Part shown: positions 26,459-38,365 of the stretch, in pieces
How positions within the stretch are numbered: position 1 is the first letter of the stretch
How the letters are laid out: each line of letters opens with the position of its first letter
Assembly: GCA_003254885.1 (NCBI GenBank)
Contig: QANT01003325.1
Span: 83,521-147,520, forward strand
DNA from: Purshia tridentata
Taxonomy: Eukaryota; Streptophyta; Magnoliopsida; Rosales; Rosaceae
DNA: 64,000 nucleotides
Reading direction: 5' to 3'
Notes under the pieces: generated by a model
Seen by the model: only the letters and a program-made list of their open reading frames with translations
The model's database searches: none
Told to the model about the DNA's origin: nothing
Program-made: the position numbers and the translations under genes

Positions 26459-29400
26459 AGGTAGAAGAGATATACCCTAGTGCATGTTAGTTAATGTACC
26501 ATAATGAGTTAATTTGTTAAGGGTACTGACTAAATCACACTAATCTACAATAAAAACCCTACTTTTGCCAAAAAAAGCATTAAAACGTTTTAAAGAAAAG
26601 GTATTGTACCATTTATATAGTAATGGGAAAAACATTTATGTCAACATAGAAAAGTGCATAGTAGGCTGCATCAGTAGCTGCGCCTACAATGATAGTGTGC
26701 TATTCTTTGCAAAATAAATAAAAATAAATAAAATTTCTTGTAGAAAATATTTGTTCAACCTTTTTTCTTGCTATTCTTGCCAAACTAGTATCTTTCTCCT
26801 CATTATCATGAACAAAAAACTGTCTTTCTCCTCTAATCTTAATTGGCTCACACGATTTGAGTTATAAAGACAAGAGGGGCGGTTATATTATTTTTGTTAA
26901 ATTTGCTAACAATCTATTACTCTATTTTGTCTCCCTCTAAAAAAGAAGAACTAGGATATATGATAGGTGTAAAACTGGATCTCACCAAATTTAATGCAAG
27001 TTCTCCAAGAAGATGTCTTATAAAATTATTTTGTACGTTCTGATCGATAACAAAATTCTTGACTTGATCATAAGCTTGACTTTTGTGGCATGCACAGTTT
27101 GTTTGATTGCGTTAGCCTTTTTATTTGCCTCTTATCACATTGAAGATGGCTATTATATATTGTCTGTGAAAATTACAAATATTTTGAAGAGGCTGGTCAA
27201 CTTTAATTAGTTTTTAGGTAGTAGTGCATTGTATCTGCTGGAGTACGTACTTAATGGAAGGAAATCATGCGTGTTTCTGCAGCTGGTGCATGTAAGTAGT
27301 GCAGTGGCTACAAAAGTCTTCTGATCAAGGGTGCTTGTATATATGATTTTCAACAAAGCATCACAGTCGCTAGCTAAGTGTGAAAGTTATAACATTCAAT
27401 CCAAAATCAAATAATATGTAAAGAGATCCAAAATAAAATATATCATATTTCATGGGTTGACATTTCCAATGTGAAATACACTATCATGTCAAGGAAACGA
27501 GGGATATATACAAATTGTAGAGCTGAGCAACAGCTTTTAACCGAATTGGTCTTTTTTAAAGTAATGAGTGGTATATGTAAGGCAGACATTTACGCACGCG
27601 TAAACTTCATACCCACTCTGTGTGTGTAATGACTTCGACAGAAAGGACAAGAAAATGTATGATATTATAAATATAATATGTAATATACATATATTTGAAA
27701 TTAATTAATATATACTTATGTTAACTATAGCATGTTGTTGGCAAATTGATGTCTGAACATATACATATATAGACAGGCAGCTTCAGAAGATTGATTTAGA
27801 TGAATGTCCCACTCTCACACCCACACCCTTAATTATGCTGACATGACTGAGTTTGATACATATTATTCTGACTGTAATTGTTGTGATGGAGGGTGCTTCA
27901 CTGCTTCAATTCAGCAGCACTAGTTGCCTTTTGCCAAGGAGAAGTCAAAGTGGAAAAGGAAGGTGCATGTTAGTGAATTGTGGGTACAATCCAACCTCAT
28001 GATCAACATATATGGTGCATGCCCTTTCTTGTTCTGTTTTTTACTACAAAGCCCTGGAGATAGATTGTGACCACAGATTGACATGGATGGTGGAAACCGA
28101 GCTGACCACCTCTCTGCCTCTCTCTTTCTCTCTCACGCATGCGCTACCACACGTGGAGTCAATGTCAATATCTTTATCTATTGATCATAAATAATGCTTT
28201 ATATAATTAATAACCATTTATGCATATAATTGATGAATAATATACAAGTGTCTGTTGTTAATCATAAACTAATTAACATAAATGTACCTAGAGACAGATA
28301 ATTATAAAATGAGGGGTATTACCATACAATTTTTAAGCACTCTCCACTAATACAGTGACGATTTGAAGTTAATCATTACATACTACCTGCAAGTTGCAGC
28401 TATTTGCTCCTGTTGCCCAATTGAATGCTTTGATTATAAATTGGTCCCATCCCAGCAGCATGCTAATTTGTTTTTGGCAATTATCAAGCTTGAGCTGGGG
28501 TAAACCAGTAATTGCCTGATATTTGAGATCATCTTCATGACTTGTTTTGTTTGTTGAATCCCTAAAAGCCATGCAGTCAGTTTATTTATGCTAGCTAGCT
28601 AGCTAGCTATTATTAGACAAACACAGAAGTACTTCAACTCCTTACTTTAGTTTTTGCAGAAGATAAAAGGCTCATCTGCACTTGCCCTTTATTAATTGTA
28701 TACCTCTGTTCAACAACTTCCTATGGATGAGACTTCAAAATTGTCATTGTACAATGTCTTCTTCTTTGTCATTTTACCTTATAAAAGAACTGCAAGGGTA
28801 AGTGACTCTACAGAACATCTCAAAGTTAACCTTGATAGGGCTTTACATTTCAACTTCTCTCTAGCTAGAAGTAAGCTGGCATCTCTTTTCTATTGAATCA
28901 CTTCAAATACATATCTACAAGCATATTAAATGCAGTGTAAGCCATATTCATATATATGATTCTTCACAAAGTACATATTTAAACTTGAATTGGATATGAA
29001 AAAATGATATGCTAACACTGCAACAATCTTTTCTTCATTTTCTTTATATCATATCAGATATTACAATTCTTCAAGGTGAACTGATCTTAACCATATAATT
29101 TAAGTAATTTTAAGTCACAAGTAAGATATATCTTTATGCAGCACTTGAAATTCCTGCTTATCAAAGCAAACTAGATGTGTGCTATATTTCAATCATATTA
29201 TGATGCCATGGGGATGCAATAATAGATTGATAAGGATGAGTATGCCTATCAATAAAGCAAGTTCTTAACATTCATATGGAAAAAGACTTATGATGTAAAC
29301 TTGGAAGGCTGAATCGTGCTTCGAAAGTCTTAGTTTCTTGATTGTAAACCTTCGATTACACAATAAATTTAGACTCAATTTATGCAAGGTGGTAGGAAAC

Positions 29401-30550
29401 ATTTTGCCAATAACAATGATTTGATTAAGCATAAGCTTGCTTCTTCTAGTCAAATTGGTATTTCTTCAAAGAATAAAACCTAATCATTGTATAGGTTACA
29501 TGCATGCTCTATATATGAAGCTTGATCCTCTTGCAATAGATGTACATCCTTGGAATTTTATGAATACTATGTCTTTTATGCAGATTGCCATTAGGAATTA
29601 AAAATGGAAAAGAATGAATTATAATAAAGTATAAACCCCCTAAAGCATTCTACTTAAAGAGAGCATAGCCTGGGGCAACACTAGAAATAGATGTGTTTAT
29701 TCAAGGTATAAGTGATTCATACTCAAGTAGTCTATATACCTTTTCAAGCTAGCTAACTAAGATAAATTAGTAATATACAGGTACTATAGACAGTAGCTTA
29801 GAAGCAGAACCCCAAAAACAAGGGTTGCAACCTTCAAAAAGAAGTAAAACTCAATATTGCTATGGTATTAATCTTGGTAACGCCAAGTCATATGTAAAAT
29901 TATTTTTCCTTTCACAGTAACATGCATTAAAACAGTACTATAGTCTATAACTCTAGATTTTATTTTTCTGTCAAAGATAAGATTCATTTTCAACAACTTA
30001 CTAAAAATGATAATATGCACTGACAGTTAGGACAATTTGTAGAGATCATAGCTAGGCCTTTTGTGCGTCCTTTCTTGAAAATTGTTGAAACTAAAGTAAT
30101 GCAGTATTTACCATACATATTTTTACTAATTTGTTTAAAAGGAAAAGAAGACTGGAAAAATAAATCAATCTATAGCTAGTATGATGATGAAGGCCACATG
30201 CATTGTAACTATGATGGAGGTTTGCAATCCTACCTAAGATGTGGATTGTTGTAATAAGGACAGTACTATACAGATGTTCAAAAAAAATATTGAAGGCAAA
30301 GGGACACAGAGAGAGAGAGAGAGAGTAGAAAGGCTTATAGTCTCATTTTAATTTGGCAACTATCTAGCTAGCTTGGAAGAGAAAATATCATCATGGATGA
30401 GGCTATGTCAGTGTTCTTGTAGTTTTGAAAGCCTTGGAACACACGCACTATAAGCATTGTTTGGAAAGCCACCCACTTGGAATCATAAGTCAGCCCTTAC
30501 TACAACTCTATTTAATCCCAACCAACCATGTGAATCTTCCTGAGGAGACA
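26459..30550. other. 4-kb AT-rich intergenic region
   Basis: I find no supportable gene. The minus frame at 28572-28369 (67 codons) and the plus frame at 28696-28896 have no recognisable product. Simple repeats include (AGCT)n-like CTAGCTAGCTAGC near 28593-28607 and a (GA)n run at about 30309-30326. The last 150 bases are the subtilase promoter and leader, with a TATTTAAT motif at about 30508. I looked for conserved miRNAs (miR156, 160, 166, 171, 172) and recognised none. Confidence 0.35.
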
Positions 30551-33500
30551 ATGGCTATTAATTCTCTGTGTTTTTGGGGCCTAGTCTTCTCACTTTCACT
30601 AAATTTTATTCACTCTACTTCCACATCTCATGTAACTTTTTTACCCAAAATTGCTTCACCTTTTCTTGTCTCCTTTCAAATTATTACTGCTGCGTGTTTA
30701 CTCTGATTTACTGGTTTATGCAGGTGTATATAGTCTATTTAGGGATCAGCTATAATATTCATGACCCCCACCTCACTTCAAAACACCATGTTCAACTCCT
30801 TTCCAAAGTTTTTGAAAGGTTCTCTTTAATTTGTTTTCATTTTTCTCATATATAGCACTTCAAATTCCATTTTCTCAGTCATCATCACTAGCTAGCTAGG
30901 TCTTATTTCTCTCTTTGCATTCATTATATTCAGTGAAGAAGATGTCAAGCGTTCCATGCTTTATAGCTACAAGCATAGTTTCTCAGGGTTTTCAGCAAAG
31001 CTCAATTCATCTCAAGCGACCACCTTGGCCAGTAAGCCAACTTTTTCTTAATTTTCCATGCTTTTTATGCTGTTTTGTTAAAGAGATGAATAGTGCACCT
31101 TTTAGTAAGCTTAATTAATTGCAGTTTAATAATATTGAATTTAATTGCAGAGATGGAAGAAGTGATATCAGTGTTTAGAAGCAAGACAGTGAGGTTGCAC
31201 ACAACAAGAAGTTGGGACTTCTTGGGCCTTACCTTGAGCAGCAGTAGTAGTGCTGCAGCCACTCCATTGCAACTAGCCTATGGTGAAGACATCACTGTTG
31301 GGATCTTTGATACAGGTCTTTTACTAGATATTACTCCATAGTCTATATATCTTTGGCCATATATAATTAATTTTCTTAAAGCTTTAAAGGTTTCACTTTC
31401 CAACCTAAGCAGTTTCAGTTAGTTTGTCAACATTTGGATAGTATTTCTATCTCAGAGTCTCAGACGACTGTATCTTAATTTATGTGTATTTGCGTTTTGG
31501 TTATCATTTAGGCATATGGCCTGAATCGGATAGTTTCCGTCAAGAGCCCGGGATGAGGCCTATCCCCTCAACTTGGAAGGGAATGTGTGTTGAAGGAGAA
31601 ATGTTTGAGGCAGAAAAAGCATGCAACCGGAAGCTAATTGGTGCTCGTTACTACCTCAAAGGGTTTGAACAAGAATACGGGCCACTAAACATGAGTGGCA
31701 ATCCAGAATATCGATCAGCTAGAGATTTTCTGGGTCATGGGACACACACAGCCTCAACAGCAGTGGGTTCAATATCCACTAATGCAAGTTTCTTTGGTTT
31801 GGCACAGGGAACTGCCAGGGGTGGAGCGCCAAGGGCTCGTGTAGCAGTGTACAAAGTTTGTTGGGGATACAAGTATGATGGCAAGTGCTGTGAAGCAGAC
31901 ATTCTTGCAGCTTTTGATGATGCTTTGCATGATGGGGTTCATGTAATCTCAGCATCTTTTGGATCAAAACCGCCATTGTTGCCACTGTTTGTATCAGAAG
32001 CTGCCATTGGTTCATTTCATGCAATGCAATTGGGTGTTACTGTGGTGTTCTCTGCAGGTAATGAAGGACCAGATCCATCACAGGTCACAAATGTGGCTCC
32101 ATGGGGACTTTGTGTAGCTGCCTCCTCTGTTGATAGAATGTTTCCGACCCGGATACTTCTAGATAATAACCTCTCTGTCATGGTAATTTTATATATGCAT
32201 ATATGGGTTCATAAGGGTAGCCCCATTAATTAATTAATTATTATTTTCTCTACATGTTTATCTAATTCAACATATATAATGGATTATGCCATTACATATA
32301 TTAAATATCCCCCAATAATTAACAAGTACTGAAAGTATTATGTACGGCTATTGCTGTCAGTCTTGTTTAATTATTGTGAGAGTATACATAAATAGGAGTG
32401 GGGTCACACCCATAATCATTTCCTTATGAGAAGGCTGATTGAGAGGTTTTGGTAGTTTGAGTAGCTGATCATTCAAACTCCATTTTGTTTGTACAGGGAG
32501 AAAGCTTTATTACCACTGCTATTAAGGCAAAATTGGCAGACGCGACCACATATTTTGTGAATGGGTAAACTTGTCTGCCTAACTAGATAGCAATGTGATT
32601 AATCTGAATATAAACTAGTTGATATAATTATATTATTTGATAATTGTGCAGGATTTGCAGGGCAGAGAATTGGATAAAATCAAAAAATGCTGTAGGGAGA
32701 GTAATCTTATGCTTCTCAAGCATAGGACCAAAGGAGATAGATGAGGCAGGAGTAGGTGCCAAGAGAGCCAATGCAACAGGTTTGATCTTTGTGGAAGCAG
32801 ATATGTCAAGGCAGATTGCTATTGACATCATACCCTCAGTCCATGTCAACCTTCAACAGGGGACTCAAATCAAGCACTATCTTGCTCAATCTCCCACGTA
32901 AGTGAGTCAACAACACCAACCAATTCAATTAAGTTTTCTTTGAAGCCGGTTGTCAACTCATGGGGTTTTAAGTTGTGCAGGAAACCTGTAGTGCAGATAG
33001 AAGCAAGTAAAAGTATTATAGGGAAGTCACCAGCCCCTAGAATTGCATACTTCTCTTCAAAAGGCCCAAGCTCACTTGCACCTGATATTCTCAAGGTAAT
33101 GCATGTGTATATATGTATATAATGCAAATTTAATCAAAGGGTTGATATAAAAAATGCAATCAGTGCAGCCAGATATAAGTGCACCAGGGATAAACATATT
33201 AGCAGCATGGCCTCCTCAAACATCTCCAACATTGACACTCGATGATAAACGGTCTGTGGAGTGGAATTTTCAGTCAGGAACATCAATGTCATGCCCTCAT
33301 GTGTCTGGAGTGGTTGCCCTCATCAAATCCGCACATCCAACTTGGTCTCCTGCAGCCATTAAATCTGCTCTCATGACCACAGCATACACCAGAGATACAT
33401 CCTATGACACCATTCTAGCAGATGGATCCATGAAACCCTCTGACCCTTTTGACTTGGGTGCCGGCCACATACACCCCATCAAAGCAATGGACCCAGGGCT

Positions 33501-33954
33501 TGTCTACGACATGAAAACCACTGACTACATTCTCTTCCTCTGCAACATTGGCTACACCCAAGACCAAATCAATAGGATTCTTCTTTGCCCTACTTCAATG
33601 CTAAAACCAAGCTGTCCACAGCTGCCTCAATCAAATTCCAATCTAAACTACCCTTCAATCACAGTTTCCAATCTCCAATCCACTGTCACAATCAAAAGAA
33701 GCGTGCGTAATGTGGGCAACAATAAGAATGCCATATATTTTGCTGCCATTTCTGAGCCTGATGGAGTAGAGGTAGAAATATGGCCAAGGATTTTAATCTT
33801 CTCGTGTTCGAAGGAAGAAAACTCATATTATGTGACGCTCAAACCACACAAGAAGTCGCATGGGAGATATGATTTTGGACAAATTGTGTGGTCAGATGGC
33901 TTCCACAAGGTTAGGAGTCCATTGCTTGTATCTGTCAACACTAGCCATCTATGA
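30551..33954 (+). CDS. SBT3.18: subtilisin-like serine protease (subtilase), SBT3.18-like
   Basis: Nine exons: 30551-30631, 30724-30818, 30934-31031, 31151-31315, 31512-32182, 32497-32564, 32652-32897, 32981-33095, 33169-33954, giving 774 residues. A signal peptide (about 1-26) is followed by an I9 propeptide (VYIVYLG to about 115), the S8 peptidase domain with an inserted protease-associated segment, and a fibronectin-III-like C-terminal domain. The catalytic triad is complete: Asp-145 in GIFDTG, His-222 in GHGTH, Ser-552 in GTSMSCPH. The oxyanion Asn is Asn-330 in SAGNEGP. The product is expected to be secreted to the apoplast and to mature itself. The many-exon structure, unlike intronless SBT1 genes, and the sequence suggest the SBT3.18 group. 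All introns are GT-AG and phases match. Confidence 0.93.
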
Positions 33955-34782
33955 TTCTATATCAATCTCAATATCATGTCCCCTACTCCACTCATTCCAT
34001 CACTCAGACTTCCACAATTTAAAACAAGCCCGCTATCTGCCTATCTTGTTTTTTTTCCTTTTCTTTGAGATAATGGATTATTCAATAAGATTACTGTTTT
34101 TCAATTGCAATTAATTATAAGGATAAATTTTATTAGTTGGAACTTGTAACCCAAGAAGCAAGCTTCCATGGCTACTCCACCTAACTAATTGGCCAAATCT
34201 TTCTCTTTGATTGCTCACTTCGGATATACATCATTTGTTTATTTTTTCGGTTTGTTTTTGCTTAATTTTTAATTTAAACCATATATTTATTATCCATTGA
34301 TATATAACAAAAGATAAAATGCATATGTAGCACCTTTTTAGTAAGAATGAAGTCACATAAGTCCTATTATTATTACAAATAAATTAAAAAAGTTTTAATA
34401 TTACAAATATGTCAATGAACTATTTCAAAATACTCAATACTAACTGAATTGTAACAAAATAAATTATATATTGTGCCAAAGAGAACATATTAATTATTCA
34501 TTGTAACCCAATTCCACATTATAGTCACATTGTTGATTTTTACTTTCGCTGAATTAGGGGAGAAATTCATGCTTTTCCATCAATCAATATGATGGAATTA
34601 TATATGGCAAAAAGTGTGATGATTAATATAAATTCGGGTGATATTGAAGACTTTCAACAAATTATATGGATGTGTGAAATTAGACTATAATGAATTAAGT
34701 ATAATCAAGCTTAAATTACATGAACATTGTTTTGAAAAAAAATTGGATTAGCTCAAGTGATGAAAATAATGAGAACGTGAGC
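33955..34782. other. subtilase 3' flank, AT-rich
   Basis: Contains the probable 3' untranslated region of the subtilase gene and AT-rich spacer up to the target duplication of the next element. Nothing else is seen. Confidence 0.35.
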
Positions 34783-35131
34783 TAAAAATAAGGGAAAATG
34801 TTAGGAAAATGACCTCACATTTGGTGGCGGAACCAGATTAGGACCTCTCATTTAATAGTACATCCGGAAAAACTTAAATTTCACTTAAGTGTCAAATAAG
34901 GCCATTCCGTCAAGTCCGTTACACTTTCAGTTAAAAATTGATCATGTGCCATGCACATAATCACTTTTTAAGGATAAAACTGACATTTTACATTATTAAA
35001 AAAATAAAATAAATAAAACTAAAAGAAGAAAAATAAATATAAAATAATAAAATAAAATAAAAATAAAACATAAACTAAAATCAAACTAAAAAAAGAAAGA
35101 AAAATCAAACTTGAATCTATAACACAAACTA

Positions 35132-35847
35132 AGGGCCAGTTTGGGATTGCTGTGTGGTGAGAAAAAGTTGTTGTAGCTGTGTGGTGAGAAAAAACTGCTG
35201 TGAGGTAAAACAGTTAAATGTTTGGTAAACTGTGTTTTTAAAAGTGCTGTGAATCTTAAAAGCAGCAGTATAATGTTTGGTAAATTTTGATGTAAAAGTG
35301 CTGTGACTATGTATAATGGCCAAAATAAACATAGTGCTGAAAGTGCATTTTAATTTTTTGTTTGGTAAAACAAAAATGCTTTCACTTGCTTTTTTTACTT
35401 TTAATTATGATTTTTTTTACTTTTATTTTTGTTTTGTTTTTTCTAACTTTTCTAAGTTTTGTTTATGATTTTTTTAATAAAAATTATTCTCGTGATTTAC
35501 ATATATAAAACTCAATTTATATTAATATTTTTATCATTGTATTTTGTTAATTAAACGGTAATTAAGCTATTAAAATATAAAAATATTACTATAATTTTTT
35601 AATGAGAGGGATAAAGATTGTTATTTTTTAAATTGGGTGAGGACAATTTCGTAAGTTATTACTGCTTCCCTTATAGTAGATTTTGAAAGTATCTCTTTAG
35701 CTACTTTACCCCAACTTTCAAAATCTGCTTTTCCCCACCTCTGTTTTCAAAATAAGCAGATTTTACTTTATTAACTAAACACCAAAAACTGCTTTGAGAT
35801 AGAAATAAGCAACTTATTTTCAAGGTACCTCAACCTCAAACTGCCCT
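35132..35847. mobile_element. MITE nested in the left half of the Pack-MULE
   Basis: The ends are imperfect inverted repeats, AGGGCCAGTTTGGGATTG on the left and AGGGCAGTTTGAGGTTG (complement) on the right. Internal repeats such as GCTGTG-GTGAGAAAAA occur near the left end and related sequence near the right end. The GGGC(C)AGTTTGG ends resemble hAT or Harbinger MITEs. No convincing target duplication could be read, so the class is open. It interrupts the left side of the Pack-MULE and must have entered after it. Confidence 0.6.
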
Positions 35848-36129
35848 AAATAAAAAAAAAAGTAAAAAACAAACTAATGGAAAAAACAAACCAAAAAAAA
35901 AAGGGAGGAGCAGACCCTCCTTTCCCCATCCCGATCCTCCTTCCCCAGTCCCCACTTCACCTGCCGGTGGTTTCGCAGACTCCGGCGGCAACCCATCCTC
36001 CCTCTCTTTCTTTCTCTTTCTTTCTTTCTTTCTCTCTCTTTATCTCTCTCCTCTGTTCTCACTCGGTTTCTCTCTCTGCTGGGTTTGTCTGGTGCGAACG
36101 GCTCCAGATCTCCGACGAGTTTGCGCGAT

Positions 36130-36590
36130 GTAGAAACTGGTATACAAGCTTTGCCTCATGCAGAAACCATCTTGGAGGAGGACTGGTTGTTGGGGAGTAT
36201 ATGTTGCCCTTGTGGTGGTGATAAGGATGACTTGAGGTTTCCCCCAAAAGATATATGAATCTGCCCTTGTGGTGGTGAAGCTCTTCCTTGTTGGGGAAAA
36301 CTCATGACGGTTGAGTTCTTCAATTGAGGAGATTGGATTGAATTATTGCATTGTATTAGAGCCTGTGAGAAAACAGGGGCGTTGTTTGGGAACTTGGAAG
36401 CATTATGTGCTTTACTTCGCGCTGCCATAGCTGGTGTGCTGCTGTTGCATCATATGTGGCTTCTGAAGCTGAAATTGCAACAGGTGCTGTTGTTGAGAAT
36501 TTGATGATGATTTGTTCCCATCAACAAGAGGAGCATTTGCTGATATGGCAGTCAAATCTCCACTTATTTGGAATCATGCTAGGTAGAGAA
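36130..36590 (-). pseudogene. captured fragment of a TIME FOR COFFEE-like gene
   Basis: On the minus strand the DNA reads as a Gln/Ser-rich segment (QQQHLLQFQLQKPHMMQQQH), then a frame break or stop, then the frame at 36428-36156 with KFPNNAPVFSQALIQCNN, SPQLKN, PQQGRASPPQGQIHISFGG and LPNNQS. From memory this series matches the C-terminal part of the plant clock protein TIME FOR COFFEE (TIC). Only about 140 codons are present, with a frame change near 36425 and a stop at 36156, so it is a broken partial copy within the Pack-MULE. Whether it is transcribed is not visible. Confidence 0.6.
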
Positions 36591-36974
36591 AGAGACATAA
36601 AGAGAGAAAGAGAGAGAGAGAGAGTAAAGAGAAAGAGAGGGAGGGTGGAGGCGGCTGCCAATCATGCCGCCGGGAACAAGGTAACCGGCGCGGGGAGGTT
36701 GCCGAAATGGCAATGAGGGAGGTTGGGATGGGGAAGAAAGGGTGTGTTTTTTTTTTTAATTTTATAATTTTTATAAAATTATTTTAATAATAATTAATGA
36801 ATTGACTATTTTACCCCTTTAACTAATAAATGTTTAGACTAAATTGACGGAATAGCCTTATTTGACGCTTAAATGAAATTTAAGTTCTTCCAAATGTACT
36901 TTTGAATGAGAGGTCTTGATCTGGCTCCGTCACCAAATATGGGGTTTTTTTCATAATATTTTCCCTAAAAATAA

Positions 36975-38365
36975 TATTAATTAAAGGCTAGATCTATAAT
37001 GTAAAAAAAATTACATAATCGTGATTCGTGTTTGCCATTGCCAACCCTGCCCCTTTGCATACACAAGGACCCGTACATTTCTTCAAGAACATTTTTTCTT
37101 ATCAAAATTTTTACAAATCATTATAAATACATAATGTGGTATATATAAAATACACAAACACACACTATAGTTTATTATAAGTTTATAACAACGTTGAATC
37201 ATAAATTAAGGCATACAATTCAAAAGAAAAATAAACATATAAATATATATAACTTTCGAATTAGTTAATTTTTGCAAACATCATATTTGAAGTTGAGCAT
37301 AAAAAATAAACAGTTTAAATTATGAAATCACATTGTGTTACATTGTATCGATTTAATTAATTTTTGCAAACATTATATTTGAAGTAGAGAAAAAAAAAGT
37401 TTAAATTATAAGATCACATTGTACTGTGGACCGCTTAAAAATGGTTAACTTTATATTAACCTGTTAATAAATTAGCTCTAAAACGTTCTTATATATAAAA
37501 ACTAATTTGAATACGAGATCGGAGAATATTATCTGTATATCCCAATCGGGGTAAGGTTCTGGCAGAGTCTCAAAATCAGTGAATATTGCCATCCTTAATT
37601 AACTTATTTAATATCAACTAATGTTAGTGTAATGATATATAAGTTTGATCCTATTATTCTGAAAAAACAAAAAATTCACAACTCATAGTGTACCAGAACG
37701 GGTGTTGGTAAATTCAACTAAAAATCAAAAGGTGGCTGTAAATTGAAGGGCCTTATGATTATTCATGGAGATCTTTGGAAAATTCAGCGGTCTTGGGTAT
37801 AAACCCCAGATTGCCCATGGCACAAAAAGTCACCCCAAGTAAAAGCAAAGCATAGAGCCAGAATAGGGCTGCCACATGCCCGAGTGGACGGGGACATCTC
37901 CGTCCTTTTGTAATTAGGGTTTCCAAACTCCTCCCAATGTCAGAATAAAAAATGGGAACCCAAAACCATCTCACCGGCCAATGAGATTTCAGCTTGACCA
38001 AAAAGACCAAAAGGGACATTCTAGTGTCCAGTCATTAACCGCCGCGTGGAAATATGGTCCAATAGGAGACGCTCGATGAGCTCACAAAGTGACCCGCAGG
38101 TAATAAAACAAGAGTGTTGAAGAAGAGCCGTGGTGCTATTTGAATCACCGCTTTTGGATGAACAAAACCCTCTCTTTCCAAAAACCCAAACCCTTGGCGG
38201 CTGTGAGACCCGTTGTTCCCCCTTCTTTCACTCGGTATCTCTCTCTTAGGGTTTTCTCTCTCCGTTGGCTAAAACCCCAATTACCTTTCTCTGGGATTTA
38301 GGGTTTTTTAGTATCACTTCGGATAAAGAAGGAGACGTAGAAGATCTAGTTATCAATTTACGGCC
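36975..38365. other. intergenic region and ECT gene A promoter/leader
   Basis: AT-rich spacer to about 37700, then the upstream region of ECT gene A. The CT-rich stretch at about 38215-38300 (with TCTCTCTCTTAGGGTTTTC) is typical of a plant mRNA leader. The minus frame at 38019-37759 has no recognisable product. No other gene is seen. Confidence 0.35.

Larger units (their letters stand above)
34792..36965. mobile_element. Pack-MULE-like element, 2.17 kb
   Basis: A perfect 9-bp direct repeat, TAAAAATAA (34783-34791 and 36966-36974), flanks long terminal inverted repeats of about 135 bp that start GGGAAAAT. The left arm is about 34792-34925 and the right arm about 36835-36965, each with matching blocks such as CATTTGG, GACCTCTCATT, TCAAATAAGGC and ATTCCGTCAA. 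A second, GC-rich pair of inverted segments lies inside (about 35900-36010 and 36640-36750), with CCCCATCCC and GGCGGC blocks in common. Between them sits sequence that looks captured from a host gene. No transposase is present. Nine-bp duplications and long repeats with captured gene DNA define Pack-MULEs. Confidence 0.85.

Noticed and set aside
28369-28572. 67-codon minus-strand frame in the 4-kb spacer
   Set aside because: It has no family resemblance and no neighbouring exons.
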